A stretch of DNA of 64,000 nt from CAVQDV01 sp963711375 (lineage in GTDB: Bacteria > Pseudomonadota > Gammaproteobacteria > Coxiellales > Coxiellaceae). Shown here piece after piece: positions 35,750-44,526 of the stretch; the stretch's first letter is position 1, and each line of letters begins with the position of its first letter. Made by a program: the position numbers and the translations under genes. The stretch lies in contig CAVQDV010000005.1 in assembly GCA_963711375.1 (NCBI GenBank), positions 434,001 through 498,000 of the forward strand. The letters are read 5' to 3'. The notes below the pieces were generated by a model, which was given only the letters and a program-made list of their open reading frames with translations, was not told the DNA's origin and made no database searches.

Positions 35750-36646
35750 ATGCAATACAAAAAAATAATCATTGCCTGCAACAATAACGCCGAAGCCGAA
35801 AACATTTCAGATGCCTTATTTGCACTGGACGCGCTTTCTGTGACTTTTGCTGACGCCGCAGATGAACCTATTTTTCAAATTCGTCCTGATGATGCGCCTC
35901 TTTGGAAAAACACTAAAATAATCGCCCTTTTCCCAGACGATATCGACGCCGAAAAAATAATGGCCTTACTCAAGATTTCGTTGGGATTCCCAAGTCTTGA
36001 ATTCAAGAGCGAAATATTACCCGACGAAGATTGGGTGAGAAAAACGCAATCCGAATTTCCGACACAATTTTACGGCGAAAATTTATGTGTGCAAACTACG
36101 TGGCGTAAAAATCCAGAATTTCCAGGCGCCATATTAACTATTGATCCAGGACTCGCTTTCGGAACAGGAACTCACCCCACTACTTCACTGTGTTTAAGTT
36201 GGCTCGCTGAAAATGATATTAAAAATAAAATTATTATTGACTATGGCTGCGGTTCAGGAATTTTAGCACTCGCCGCCCTCGCACTTGGCGCAAAAAAAGT
36301 CTACGCCACGGACCACGATCCTCAGGCTCTATTGGCCACCGAAAATAACGCGAAATTAAATTCTTTTGTAAATGAAGATAACTTAGAAATTTTTACCATT
36401 CATCCTTTAAAGCATAAAGCTGATATCGTACTCGCGAATATATTGGCAAACCCACTCATTGAATTAAGCGAAACCTTGAGGTCCTTAGTAAAACCAAATG
36501 GATATTTAATTTTATCGGGGATTTTAATGCATGAGGCCGATAAAGTTTTCTCAGCCTATCAAGCGCATTTTGAAAAAATAAATCTAACAGAAAAAGAAAA
36601 TTGGTGCCGATTGGTACTTCAGGGGAGAGGGGACAAAAGTTGTTAG
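35750..36646 (+). CDS. prmA: Ribosomal protein L11 methyltransferase
   Basis: 298 residues. It trimethylates ribosomal protein L11 with S-adenosylmethionine. The SAM motif is IDYGCGSGILALAALALGA, preceded by DPGLAFGTGTHPTT; the later motif is NILANPLIEL. ATG 35750 is chosen over TTG 35729: it follows GAAAGG at normal spacing and gives the usual MQYKK start. Downstream of accC is a common position. The last residues (LQGRGDKSC) include GGGGAGAGGGG of the REP-like repeat. It converges with the patatin gene, overlapping by 4 bases. Confidence 0.93.
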   Translation: MQYKKIIIACNNNAEAENISDALFALDALSVTFADAADEPIFQIRPDDAPLWKNTKIIALFPDDIDAEKIMALLKISLGFPSLEFKSEILPDEDWVRKTQSEFPTQFYGENLCVQTTWRKNPEFPGAILTIDPGLAFGTGTHPTTSLCLSWLAENDIKNKIIIDYGCGSGILALAALALGAKKVYATDHDPQALLATENNAKLNSFVNEDNLEIFTIHPLKHKADIVLANILANPLIELSETLRSLVKPNGYLILSGILMHEADKVFSAYQAHFEKINLTEKENWCRLVLQGRGDKSC

Positions 36647-38430
36647 CCTTCCCAATTCTCTAAAGCTGCTCTCGCCTGCTGATAACCCTGCTCAATAATG
36701 GCCTTATATTTATTGAACTCTAGCAGTTTCGTATTTTGAAACTCGAGTGAAATGCATAAATCCGCTTTCTTGGATTGCTTAGCCTGTTCCTTTTCTTCAG
36801 CCAAAATAAAAGAACGCGTTAAAATTGCGTCAATTCTTGGGGCAATTATTTTTGGGGCGAATGGATTCAATTTATTTCTTAACAGTGCCCAGCCCGATAA
36901 TTGAGTAGCGTCGAAGCTTGCCGATAATTCCCTTTTTTTGCTTGTAAACATCGTTGCGATTACTTTACCAGCATCAAAATGCTGAAACATTATATCCACC
37001 GGCAAATTATTTAAAATAGCCCCATCCACTAATAATTCGCCCTTTGAAAATACTGGCGGGTAAAGGCCTGGCAAGGAAACACTGGCACGCACAGACTCCC
37101 ACAATAAGCCAGAATCGTGAATAAAACTCTCTCCAGAGGTGAGATTGGTGGATACACAAAAAAAGCGCCTTACCAACTCTTCTATATGAACTTCACCATA
37201 CAATTCTTTAAGAACCCTCACAAGATTGGAACCAGAGGCAACCGCAACATAGGGAAAAGTTAAGTGGAGTTTGCTACCTTTTTTAATTGAGGTAGGACAA
37301 AGCTCTGCGATTTCCGTTGAGCTTTTTCCTAAGGAATAAAGCGCCCCGACCAAAGCTCCTGCACTCGTGCCTCCAATAACGTCGATGGAAATATTGCGTT
37401 CTTCTAAAGCTCGAAAGAGACCAATATGCGCAAAACCGATCGCTCCACCGCCCGCTAAAACTAAACCAAGACTATTACCAGTAATAAAGCGAGCAATGCA
37501 GGCAATATCTTTTGGTTGATCCACTACAACATGGTGGTAGTTATCTAATTGATGCTTTCTAATCCAAGAATACATGGGTTCAAAATTCTTCAAAGGACTG
37601 TCTTTTAAAATAACCAAGCTCGTTCTTTGCAAAATAGCCTTATTTTCCAGAATATTTTTTTGGACACTGAGCTTACATTCTTCTGTCGAGTCTTTATCAT
37701 TAATCACGTAAATCACATCCGATTGACGAACAAAAAGTTCAGTGATCTCTGAAAATCCATATTCTGGAGCATAAAGAAGATATTTAAATTTCGTCTCAAG
37801 CTCACTCAGCCACATAAAAATATCTTCCAATTGATCACCAAATTGCTCTCTAAGCATCCGCCCTGTAATTAATTTGATCGTGCCATATTTTTCGAGGGCC
37901 ACAAGCAATTGATGGGTGAAAATCTCGACGATCGGGGACTTCGACATTGGCAACAATGTTATGGTGGCAATTTTTTTCGCGGACTTTTCCTTTTTTTCTG
38001 TCGTGATCAGCCGAATCAGGGAGCCCTTTGCAATGTTAAGGGCGGCTTCAGGATATTTCTTAGCAAATTTTTGGTAAGTCTTTTTCGTAAATTTAATTAA
38101 AACTGTATCACGAATAGCTTTAACGGTCGCTATTCTCGGTTGGTTAATGAGAACCGCAATTTCTCCAACACTATCTTTTGCACCCAGTTCACCAATAAAT
38201 TTTGGCTCTTGATTCACGTTTCTAAAGGCTCGTAGACGCCCTATATAGACTATAAACATTTCCTCGCCATAATCCCCCTCATTGACTAATATTTCCTGAC
38301 TCTCTAAAAAAACAATTTCCAACTCAGGAACTAAAGCTAAAGCGACATCGGGAGGAAGATCACGAAACAAATCTGTAGATCTTAAAAAATCGACCAATTG
38401 CTCTTTAGTAGGTAATTTAAAATTGTGCAT
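36643..38430 (-). CDS. Patatin-like phospholipase with cNMP-binding domain
   Basis: 595 residues, similar to NTE-type lysophospholipases. Residues about 10-135 are a cyclic-nucleotide-binding beta-roll (DLFRDLPPDVALAL, GELGAKDSVGEIAVL). A middle region of about 170 residues of Rossmann-like type leads to the patatin domain. This has the oxyanion loop LAGGGAIGFAHIGL, nucleophile GTSAG (Ser about 354) and the DGA motif (VDGAILNN, about 467), so the Ser-Asp dyad is complete. It should hydrolyse membrane phospholipids or lysophospholipids. It is the last of three minus-strand genes that share the N-terminal domain, starting 9 bases after the previous stop. Nucleotide control is inferred from the fold. 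Confidence 0.92.
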   Translation of the reverse strand: MHNFKLPTKEQLVDFLRSTDLFRDLPPDVALALVPELEIVFLESQEILVNEGDYGEEMFIVYIGRLRAFRNVNQEPKFIGELGAKDSVGEIAVLINQPRIATVKAIRDTVLIKFTKKTYQKFAKKYPEAALNIAKGSLIRLITTEKKEKSAKKIATITLLPMSKSPIVEIFTHQLLVALEKYGTIKLITGRMLREQFGDQLEDIFMWLSELETKFKYLLYAPEYGFSEITELFVRQSDVIYVINDKDSTEECKLSVQKNILENKAILQRTSLVILKDSPLKNFEPMYSWIRKHQLDNYHHVVVDQPKDIACIARFITGNSLGLVLAGGGAIGFAHIGLFRALEERNISIDVIGGTSAGALVGALYSLGKSSTEIAELCPTSIKKGSKLHLTFPYVAVASGSNLVRVLKELYGEVHIEELVRRFFCVSTNLTSGESFIHDSGLLWESVRASVSLPGLYPPVFSKGELLVDGAILNNLPVDIMFQHFDAGKVIATMFTSKKRELSASFDATQLSGWALLRNKLNPFAPKIIAPRIDAILTRSFILAEEKEQAKQSKKADLCISLEFQNTKLLEFNKYKAIIEQGYQQARAALENWEG

Positions 38431-38439
38431 AATTTCAGT

Positions 38440-39594
38440 CTAAACCAAGTTAGTAAAGCTTACAATAAATACAGCCCAGATCCCGACTATAATATGCGAA
38501 ATTGAAACTCCTACCAAACTTTGCTGTCGGTAAAATAACCAACCCCAAAATAAACCAGGGAAGAAGGCAAGTCCTGCGAAGCCTAAAGAAGTGTGTGCGT
38601 GAGTAGCCGAAAATAATAAATTTCCTAAAAAGATAGCAAACCACACCGATCGCCATGTTTTTTTTTGTAGAAACATATGGAAAGACCCTTGTAAAACCCC
38701 ACGAGCAATAAATTCCTGAAGAGGGCAAAACGCGGCATATGCAAGAGGCAGCAAAATATAGTCCATCCGGGAAACCCCAACTTTTTGCAAAACAATGAAG
38801 GGCTGGAAAACCGATTCATGTGATAGGCTTGGTAGTGATCTAATAAATATCCATTTTATCAGCACAATTAACACCATTATCGGAATAGTGAATAAAATAG
38901 CTTCAAATGAAACCTGACGCCAATTACGCAAAGTTAATCCATAATTATTCAAAGGAAAACCGCTTCTCAGAATGATGCTCAAAGCCGCAATAGCAAAAAA
39001 AATAATGAGTCCAATAGAAATAGGTGTCGTCGTCGGAACATGATTTTTTAATGCTTCTAATATCCCCAAACTGAAAATATAAAGGGAAGTTATAAAAACA
39101 ATACTCGTCATAAATCGACCCGAAGCCAGCAGAAGTTTTGTTGCCCTCAATTCTGCTCGCATCGTCTTAACCGTAACTTCATTGGTATAACGTAACCTTT
39201 TTGAAACTTTTTCCCCCATTTTGAGGGTCAAGGTAGAAAATAAATCAATATAAGCATGATTGTTGCGAATTTTTTCGCCGTCAATCATAATTAATTCACA
39301 AGGCGTTTTGGCTTTTACTGTGGTTGACCTTACGCCCGATTCAATGAAGGCGAGTTCACCCAAAAAGTCTCCTGCTTTTGCTACGTGGATTTCTAGCTGC
39401 TCTCCATCTTCCTCCTTTTTTAAAATCGACATTTCTCCTGCTGTCAAAACATAAAAATCAAAGGAGATTTCGCCCTCTAGAATTAATAATTCACCCACGG
39501 TCAGTATTATTTTTTTCGATAATGTTTCAAGGGTGTCCATTTGATCACCGGGCAGATCTCGAAACAAATCACTTTTAAAAAAATATTCTCTCAA
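38440..39594 (-). CDS. cNMP-binding domain fused to CPBP-type membrane protein
   Basis: 384 residues. A cyclic-nucleotide-binding domain (about 1-125; DLFRDLPGDQMDTLETL, GDFLGELAFIESGVRSTTVKA) precedes about seven membrane helices of the CPBP (CAAX-protease/bacteriocin-processing) family. Motif 1 reads QEFIARG where the family has EExxxR, so the first Glu is Gln. Motif 2 (FSATH) keeps its His. In motif 3 the His is kept but the usual Asn is Gly (SHIIVG). Protease activity is therefore uncertain. The upstream neighbour is a tandem paralogue with the same changes, 14 bases away. Confidence 0.85.
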   Translation of the reverse strand: MREYFFKSDLFRDLPGDQMDTLETLSKKIILTVGELLILEGEISFDFYVLTAGEMSILKKEEDGEQLEIHVAKAGDFLGELAFIESGVRSTTVKAKTPCELIMIDGEKIRNNHAYIDLFSTLTLKMGEKVSKRLRYTNEVTVKTMRAELRATKLLLASGRFMTSIVFITSLYIFSLGILEALKNHVPTTTPISIGLIIFFAIAALSIILRSGFPLNNYGLTLRNWRQVSFEAILFTIPIMVLIVLIKWIFIRSLPSLSHESVFQPFIVLQKVGVSRMDYILLPLAYAAFCPLQEFIARGVLQGSFHMFLQKKTWRSVWFAIFLGNLLFSATHAHTSLGFAGLAFFPGLFWGWLFYRQQSLVGVSISHIIVGIWAVFIVSFTNLV

Positions 39595-39608
39595 TTAAAA
39601 ACCCCTTA

Positions 39609-40763
39609 TTAGACTAAGTGCTCAAAACTAATGATAAATAGTGCCCAGAATCCGATTAATATATGCGAGATAGAAACACCGATTAAACTTTGCTGCCTTG
39701 AATACATCCAGCCCCAAAATATTCCGGGCAAGAAAGCCAGCATTGCGAAGCCAAATGACGTGTGCACATGCGTCGCCGAAAACAGTAAATTTCCGAGAAT
39801 ATTGGAAATCCAAACCGATTGCCAATTTTTTTTCGTGAGGAACAACTGAAAGGAACTCTGTAAAACGCCACGCGCAATAAATTCTTGAATCGGACAAAAG
39901 ACCACATAAGTCAGAGGAAACACCAAGAAATCTATGAGGGGAGCCCCGGATTTTTGCAACTGGTAGAATGGCTGAAAAGTTGATTCACCCGACAATTCAG
40001 GCACTGTACTAATCACGATCCATTTAATTAAAACAATAAGCAGTAAAATTGGAATCGAAAATAAAACGGCTTCCACCGACACGCGCCCCCAATTTTTCAG
40101 GGTCAAGCCATATTCTTCTAAGGGAAATCCACTACGCAAAATGGTAACTAAAAATGCAGCTGAAAACAGGAAAATTAAAACCACTGAAATGGGTGTCGTC
40201 GAGGTAAGATGTTTTTCGAGTAAACTAATCGCGCCTAAGCTAAAAATATACATCGACACCAGAAAAACGACAGTAACCATAAATCGTCCTGCGCCAAGCA
40301 GGAGTTTTGCAGAGTTCAACTCGGCTTCCATGGATTTAACCGTGACGTCGTTAGTAAAGCGCAAATTCGCAGAAACCAGCCTGCCCATTTCAACAGAGAG
40401 GGCCGCGTATAAATCGATATATTGAGGGTCAGAACGAATTCTTCCACCGTCGACTTTAATCAGTTCACAAGGACCTTCAGCTTTTATCGTCGCCGACCTC
40501 ACGCCAGGTTGTATGAAGGCAAGCTCCCCAATAATTTCCCCTTCTTTTTTCGTGCCTAAACGATAATCCTCGCCATTTTTCGATTTTTTAAAAACAGCCA
40601 AACTACCACTTAATATCACAAAAAAATCGTAACACTCCTCTCCTTCTGTAATGATAGTATCTCCCGTCGTGAGAGTAACTTTGTCACAAAAATTGCGGAG
40701 TTTTTCAACTTGGGCTTCCGATAGATCACGAAATACTTTGTGAACTAACAAATTCTCAATCAT
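39609..40763 (-). CDS. cNMP-binding domain fused to CPBP-type membrane protein (paralogue)
   Basis: 384 residues, the same length and layout as the following gene and clearly its tandem duplicate. The cNMP-binding roll contains EGEIIGELAFIQPGVRSATI. The membrane part has QEFIARGVLQ, FSATHVH and ISHILIG, that is, the same Glu-to-Gln and Asn-to-Gly changes. AGGAG precedes ATG 40763. It is the first gene of the minus-strand run that ends with the patatin. In eukaryotes CPBP relatives cleave prenylated proteins; in bacteria they process peptides or act in immunity. The substrate here is unknown. Confidence 0.85.
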   Translation of the reverse strand: MIENLLVHKVFRDLSEAQVEKLRNFCDKVTLTTGDTIITEGEECYDFFVILSGSLAVFKKSKNGEDYRLGTKKEGEIIGELAFIQPGVRSATIKAEGPCELIKVDGGRIRSDPQYIDLYAALSVEMGRLVSANLRFTNDVTVKSMEAELNSAKLLLGAGRFMVTVVFLVSMYIFSLGAISLLEKHLTSTTPISVVLIFLFSAAFLVTILRSGFPLEEYGLTLKNWGRVSVEAVLFSIPILLLIVLIKWIVISTVPELSGESTFQPFYQLQKSGAPLIDFLVFPLTYVVFCPIQEFIARGVLQSSFQLFLTKKNWQSVWISNILGNLLFSATHVHTSFGFAMLAFLPGIFWGWMYSRQQSLIGVSISHILIGFWALFIISFEHLV

Positions 40764-40794
40764 GCCCGCTCCTTTTCCCTTTGAATGCTAAATT

Positions 40795-40800
40795 ATTATA
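40795..40800 (-). promoter_or_regulatory. Consensus -10 box of the cNMP-domain operon
   Basis: The minus strand reads TATAAT, about 31 bases before the ATG at 40763. No good -35 box is seen at the expected distance, so activator dependence is possible. Confidence 0.35.
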
Positions 40801-40859
40801 CCTTTGATGTATCGCGCTTTCTATGATTAAATGGACTAAGTTTTTCATCTACTCTTGGA

Positions 40860-41858
40860 TTGCTTGTGTTATATCTTAATGGTCTTGGTCATTTTCATCC
40901 CGATAATGTGATCGATAACGCCTTCTTAGAAGGCATGCATATCGATACCAACAATGAATGGATTGTTGAGCGATCCGGAATTTTAGAAAGGCGAACCGTG
41001 CTCTCACTGGATTATATTCAACAAACCTATAATCAAAATCCCTCCCTCGCAAAAGATTACGCTCAATTCACTAGCGCAGAAACCGGGGCTAAAGCCTCGC
41101 AAATGGCCCTTTCACGCGCGAGTATTAAAGTGTCTGATATTGGCATGCTGATCGCAGGAGGCTGCAGTGGACAATATTCACTCCCTGCCAACGCTTCCGT
41201 TATCGCCGCAGAACTAGGCATTGAAGCAGAATCCTTTGATCTCAACTCTGCTTGCTCCACATTTGCGGCCCAGATGCATGTGCTCAATCGAATGTATCCT
41301 GAAACTCTCCCCGACTATATTTTAATGGTCATCCCTGAAAATTGGACGATGACGGTGGATTATGGTGATCGGAGAACGGCCGTTTTAGTCGGTGATTGCT
41401 CGGTTGCGGCAATCGTATCTCCCCGGAAAAAATCGCCTTATCAGATTTCATTTACTTGCTTAGGCTCAAATCCATCCAACTGGAATAAAGTGGTGACGCC
41501 AACAGGGGGACACTTCACCCAAGATGGCAAGGCGGTACAAAAATTTGCAATCACAAAAACCCTAGATCTCTTAAAAGAAATTCAAGAAAAAACGGGCATC
41601 AACCCTGCCACCAGTTATTTCATTGGACACCAGGCTAATTTAAGAATGCTAGAGTCCGTTTGTCGCATTGCTGGAATTTCCAACGAAAAACACTTATTTA
41701 ATGTGGATTTATTTGGAAATTGTGGAGCCGCTGGTGCACCCAGTGTATTATCTCAGCATTGGGATAAATTCCTGCCGAAAGACAAAATTGCTCTGGCTGT
41801 TGTTGGTGCTGGTTTAAGTTGGGGAGGAATGTTGATAGAGGTAGGAGACACCCTTTGA
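40860..41858 (+). CDS. 3-oxoacyl-ACP synthase III (FabH-like)
   Basis: 332 residues. Thiolase-fold condensing enzyme that would start a fatty-acyl chain from an acyl-CoA. The triad is visible: Cys132 (NSACSTF), His in GHQANLRML, and Asn in FGNCGAAGAPS. FabH-type features include NNEWIVERSGILERR. The start is weak: TTG 40860 or GTG 40866, both without a clear ribosome site. It is the first gene of a seven-gene lipid operon and is distinct from housekeeping fabH, which normally lies in a plsX-fabH-fabD cluster. The starter unit cannot be predicted. Confidence 0.88.
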   Translation: MLVLYLNGLGHFHPDNVIDNAFLEGMHIDTNNEWIVERSGILERRTVLSLDYIQQTYNQNPSLAKDYAQFTSAETGAKASQMALSRASIKVSDIGMLIAGGCSGQYSLPANASVIAAELGIEAESFDLNSACSTFAAQMHVLNRMYPETLPDYILMVIPENWTMTVDYGDRRTAVLVGDCSVAAIVSPRKKSPYQISFTCLGSNPSNWNKVVTPTGGHFTQDGKAVQKFAITKTLDLLKEIQEKTGINPATSYFIGHQANLRMLESVCRIAGISNEKHLFNVDLFGNCGAAGAPSVLSQHWDKFLPKDKIALAVVGAGLSWGGMLIEVGDTL

Positions 41859-42469
41859 AGATTACTTATGCCGAGTTTCGAGAAAAAAAATCATTTTATA
41901 AAGAAGAGTTATTGGCCATTGCCTGGGGGTCTTTCATCAAAGACCCCCCCAGTGAAGGTTTTCCGATGTTGCCAGCGCCCCCCATGTTAATGTTTGATGA
42001 AATTACCGAGATAACTCATTCCGGGAATAGAGGCAAAATTGTTGCAATACAGAATATTGCTATGGACGATTGGTTTTTCCAGTGTCATTTTCGTCAAGAT
42101 CCAGTTCAACCTGGTTGCCTTGGAGTTGACGCCATATGGCAGTTAATTGGTTTTTATATTGCCACTCGAGGTGGAATAGGGGCCGGACGAGCACTTGGAA
42201 CTAAAGAAATTGATTTTTTTGGCCAAATCCGTCCGCATAATAAAATTGTGCGATACTCAATAGATATTCGTCGTTTCACCAATATGCCAGAACAAGGTGC
42301 ATCTCTTGCCATTGGCTCAGCAGAAGTCTTTGTCGACGATGAATTAATCTATACTATTAAGGACGCAAAAGTAGGCTCCTTTACTGGAATTCAATATTCC
42401 GACTATCCACATAAGAGTAAAAATTTTATGGGCGGTCAATTAATTCGAACTAACTCGGAGCCGGCATGA
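41855..42469 (+). CDS. FabA-like 3-hydroxyacyl-ACP dehydratase
   Basis: 204 residues with the start at TTG 41855, which overlaps the preceding stop (TTGA) and follows AGGAG. Hot-dog fold dehydratase. The FabA signature is strong: WFFQCHFRQDPVQPGCLGVDAIWQ with catalytic His78 and the Asp in GVDAIWQ. GAGRALGTKEIDFFGQI and YTIKDAKVGSF also match FabA. FabA enzymes dehydrate 3-hydroxyacyl-ACP and can isomerise the double bond, opening an unsaturated branch. It is followed by a second, FabZ-like dehydratase. Confidence 0.9.
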   Translation: MKITYAEFREKKSFYKEELLAIAWGSFIKDPPSEGFPMLPAPPMLMFDEITEITHSGNRGKIVAIQNIAMDDWFFQCHFRQDPVQPGCLGVDAIWQLIGFYIATRGGIGAGRALGTKEIDFFGQIRPHNKIVRYSIDIRRFTNMPEQGASLAIGSAEVFVDDELIYTIKDAKVGSFTGIQYSDYPHKSKNFMGGQLIRTNSEPA

Positions 42470-42930
42470 CCTATCCCGAATTAAAGCCAGACGAAATTCT
42501 ATCTTATTTACCTCAGCAAAGGCCTTTTCGATTTGTTGATGAAATTGTAGAGGTGGATGATCAGCATATTGTCGGCACTTATACATTTAGGCCAGATGAG
42601 TTTTTTTATGAAGGTCATTTTCCAGGAAATCCCGTTACCCCTGGTGTAATTTTAGTGGAAGCTATGGGCCAGGTGGGCGTGGTCGCTTTTGCCATTTATT
42701 TATTTTCGAAAGAAGTAGGCACTGATTCTCTCGATCAATGGATTACCTTATTTACGGATGCTGAAGTTGAATTCTTTGCTTCAGTTTATCCTAACGATAA
42801 AGTGTTCATTACGGGGGAAAAAATATTCTTTCGCCGGATGAAATTGCGCGCAAAAATAGAGATGCGTAATCCAGAAGGGAAATTATTAGCTACCGTCACA
42901 GCCGCTGGACAAGGAGTAAAAAAATCATGA
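42466..42930 (+). CDS. FabZ-like 3-hydroxyacyl-ACP dehydratase
   Basis: 154 residues. Hot-dog fold. LPQQRPFRFVDEIVEV and HFPGNPVTPGVILVEAMGQVG are the FabZ pattern, with catalytic His51 and Glu in VEAMGQ. Its ATG overlaps the FabA-like stop by 4 bases, and its own stop overlaps the next ATG. Having FabA- and FabZ-type dehydratases side by side suggests the operon makes or elongates a chain with specific double bonds. Confidence 0.92.
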   Translation: MTYPELKPDEILSYLPQQRPFRFVDEIVEVDDQHIVGTYTFRPDEFFYEGHFPGNPVTPGVILVEAMGQVGVVAFAIYLFSKEVGTDSLDQWITLFTDAEVEFFASVYPNDKVFITGEKIFFRRMKLRAKIEMRNPEGKLLATVTAAGQGVKKS

Positions 42931-44198
42931 ACCATCGAGTTGTTATTACAGGAATGGGAGTCATCACTCCAAACGCACATGGACTTGAAGATTTTGAACA
43001 CGCTTTGAAAGAGGGACGCTCTGGAATTCGTTTTTATCCGCAATTGGCTGAACTTAATTTTACTTGCCAAGTCGCTGGTGTGCCTCAAAATATTGAAACC
43101 CTGAAAGGGCAATATTTTACTCCCGACGCTTTGCGTGCGATGAACACCAGCATGATTTATTCCGGAATTGCGGCAATTGATTGTTGGAAAGATGCAGGAT
43201 TTCAGCAGCCTGACATCAGTAATTCTTCGGTCGATTGGGATACTGGAGCAATAATAGGTACCGGCGTCGGGGGAATGGATACCATCGCTGACATCATAGT
43301 GCCAACCGTTAATGCAGGCAAAGTAAAACGCTTAGGCAGCACGATGGTCGAGCAATCGATGTCCAGCTCGCCCAGCGCAAATATTGGCGGCTTACTTGCT
43401 CTGGGTGGGCAAGTCAGTACGAATTCGAGCGCTTGCAGTACTGGCACTGAAGCATTGGCAGAGGCTTTTTTTTCCATCCGTGAAGGTCGCATAAAACGAA
43501 TGTTGGCGGGCGGCACTGAAGGCTCATCACTCTATTCATGGGCAGGCTTTGATGCCATGCGCGTCTTAGCTCGCGGCTTTAATGATCAACCCGAAAAAGC
43601 CTCAAGACCTACCAGCGCAAGCGCTTCAGGTTTTGTTCCAGGTTCTGGTGCTGGAATTCTCATGCTGGAAAGTTTAGAAAGCGCGCAAGCACGAGGCGCT
43701 AAAATTTATGCGGAAATTTTAGGGGCGCATCTCAATTGTGGTGGCCAACGAAATGGCGGCAGTATCAGCGCACCCAATCCGCAAGGCGTTCAACGTTGTA
43801 TTCGTGAAGCCATTCGCTTTGCCAATATTCAACCTGAAGAAATCGACTTAATAAATGGCCACCTCACCGCCACCATGGCCGATGCTATGGAAATTATCAA
43901 CTGGCAGCAAGCTCTCGGTTGCACTCCCGAAAAACTTCCCCTGATTAATGCCACAAAATCCCTCATTGGGCATGGTCTTGGTGCCGCAGGCGGCATGGAG
44001 TGTGTGGCTTCAATTTTAGAACTAAGTCGAGGCTTTGTTCATGGTTCTGTAAATGCCGAAGATCTGCATCCCAAATTAGAAGCTTTTGCTGATCGTATCG
44101 TACGTAAAACTAAGGATTTTAAAGCGACTATTTTGGCAAAGGCTAGTTTTGGCTTTGGTGATGTGAATGCCTGTTTGATTTTTAAAGCGTGGAACTAA
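42927..44198 (+). CDS. 3-oxoacyl-ACP synthase II (FabF/FabB-like)
   Basis: 423 residues. Elongating condensing enzyme. The nucleophile is Cys170 (SSACSTGTEAL). The first His is in INGHLTATMADA, where most relatives have N[ST]HGT, so the loop is unusual although His is kept. The second His is in ATKSLIGHGLGAAGGME, with the conserved Lys. It starts within the preceding stop codon (ATGA). FabG- and FabI-type reductases are absent from the operon and would have to come from the primary pathway. Confidence 0.92.
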   Translation: MNHRVVITGMGVITPNAHGLEDFEHALKEGRSGIRFYPQLAELNFTCQVAGVPQNIETLKGQYFTPDALRAMNTSMIYSGIAAIDCWKDAGFQQPDISNSSVDWDTGAIIGTGVGGMDTIADIIVPTVNAGKVKRLGSTMVEQSMSSSPSANIGGLLALGGQVSTNSSACSTGTEALAEAFFSIREGRIKRMLAGGTEGSSLYSWAGFDAMRVLARGFNDQPEKASRPTSASASGFVPGSGAGILMLESLESAQARGAKIYAEILGAHLNCGGQRNGGSISAPNPQGVQRCIREAIRFANIQPEEIDLINGHLTATMADAMEIINWQQALGCTPEKLPLINATKSLIGHGLGAAGGMECVASILELSRGFVHGSVNAEDLHPKLEAFADRIVRKTKDFKATILAKASFGFGDVNACLIFKAWN

Positions 44199-44214
44199 TT
44201 TCACCCTTCAAAGG

Positions 44215-44243
44215 TTGACAGCTCTAACGTTAATCATGATAAT
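44215..44243 (+). promoter_or_regulatory. Strong internal sigma-70 promoter before the carrier protein
   Basis: TTGACA (44215-44220), a 17-base spacer and GATAAT (44238-44243) form a near-consensus promoter in the 71-base gap between the FabF-like and carrier genes. It would give the carrier protein extra transcription. Confidence 0.75.
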
Positions 44244-44269
44244 CCTCGTAACTAAAAATTGGAGTTCCT

Positions 44270-44518
44270 ATGGACAGAAATGAAGTTTTTGAAAAAGTAA
44301 AATCCATCGTAACCGTTTTTTGCCGTAATCAAGCTAATTTAGAAACGGCGAAGGATGCCACAAGGTTTCTTGAAGACCTGGATATTAACTCTGCACGTTT
44401 GGTTGATATTATCCTCGATCTGGAAGATGCCTTTGATATCCAAATCGATGATGAAAGCGCCGATAAAATCCTAACAATGGGCGATGCTGTAGACCTCATT
44501 CTTAGCAAAAAAGCCTAA
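44270..44518 (+). CDS. Acyl carrier protein
   Basis: 82 residues, acidic, four-helix ACP fold. Ser41 in DINSARLVDIILDLEDAF is the phosphopantetheine site; the usual DSL is NSA here. GGAG precedes the ATG at good spacing, and a strong promoter lies just upstream. The divergent motif and its own phosphopantetheinyl transferase two genes later suggest a dedicated carrier, not the housekeeping AcpP. Confidence 0.9.
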   Translation: MDRNEVFEKVKSIVTVFCRNQANLETAKDATRFLEDLDINSARLVDIILDLEDAFDIQIDDESADKILTMGDAVDLILSKKA

Positions 44519-44526
44519 AGGTACTT

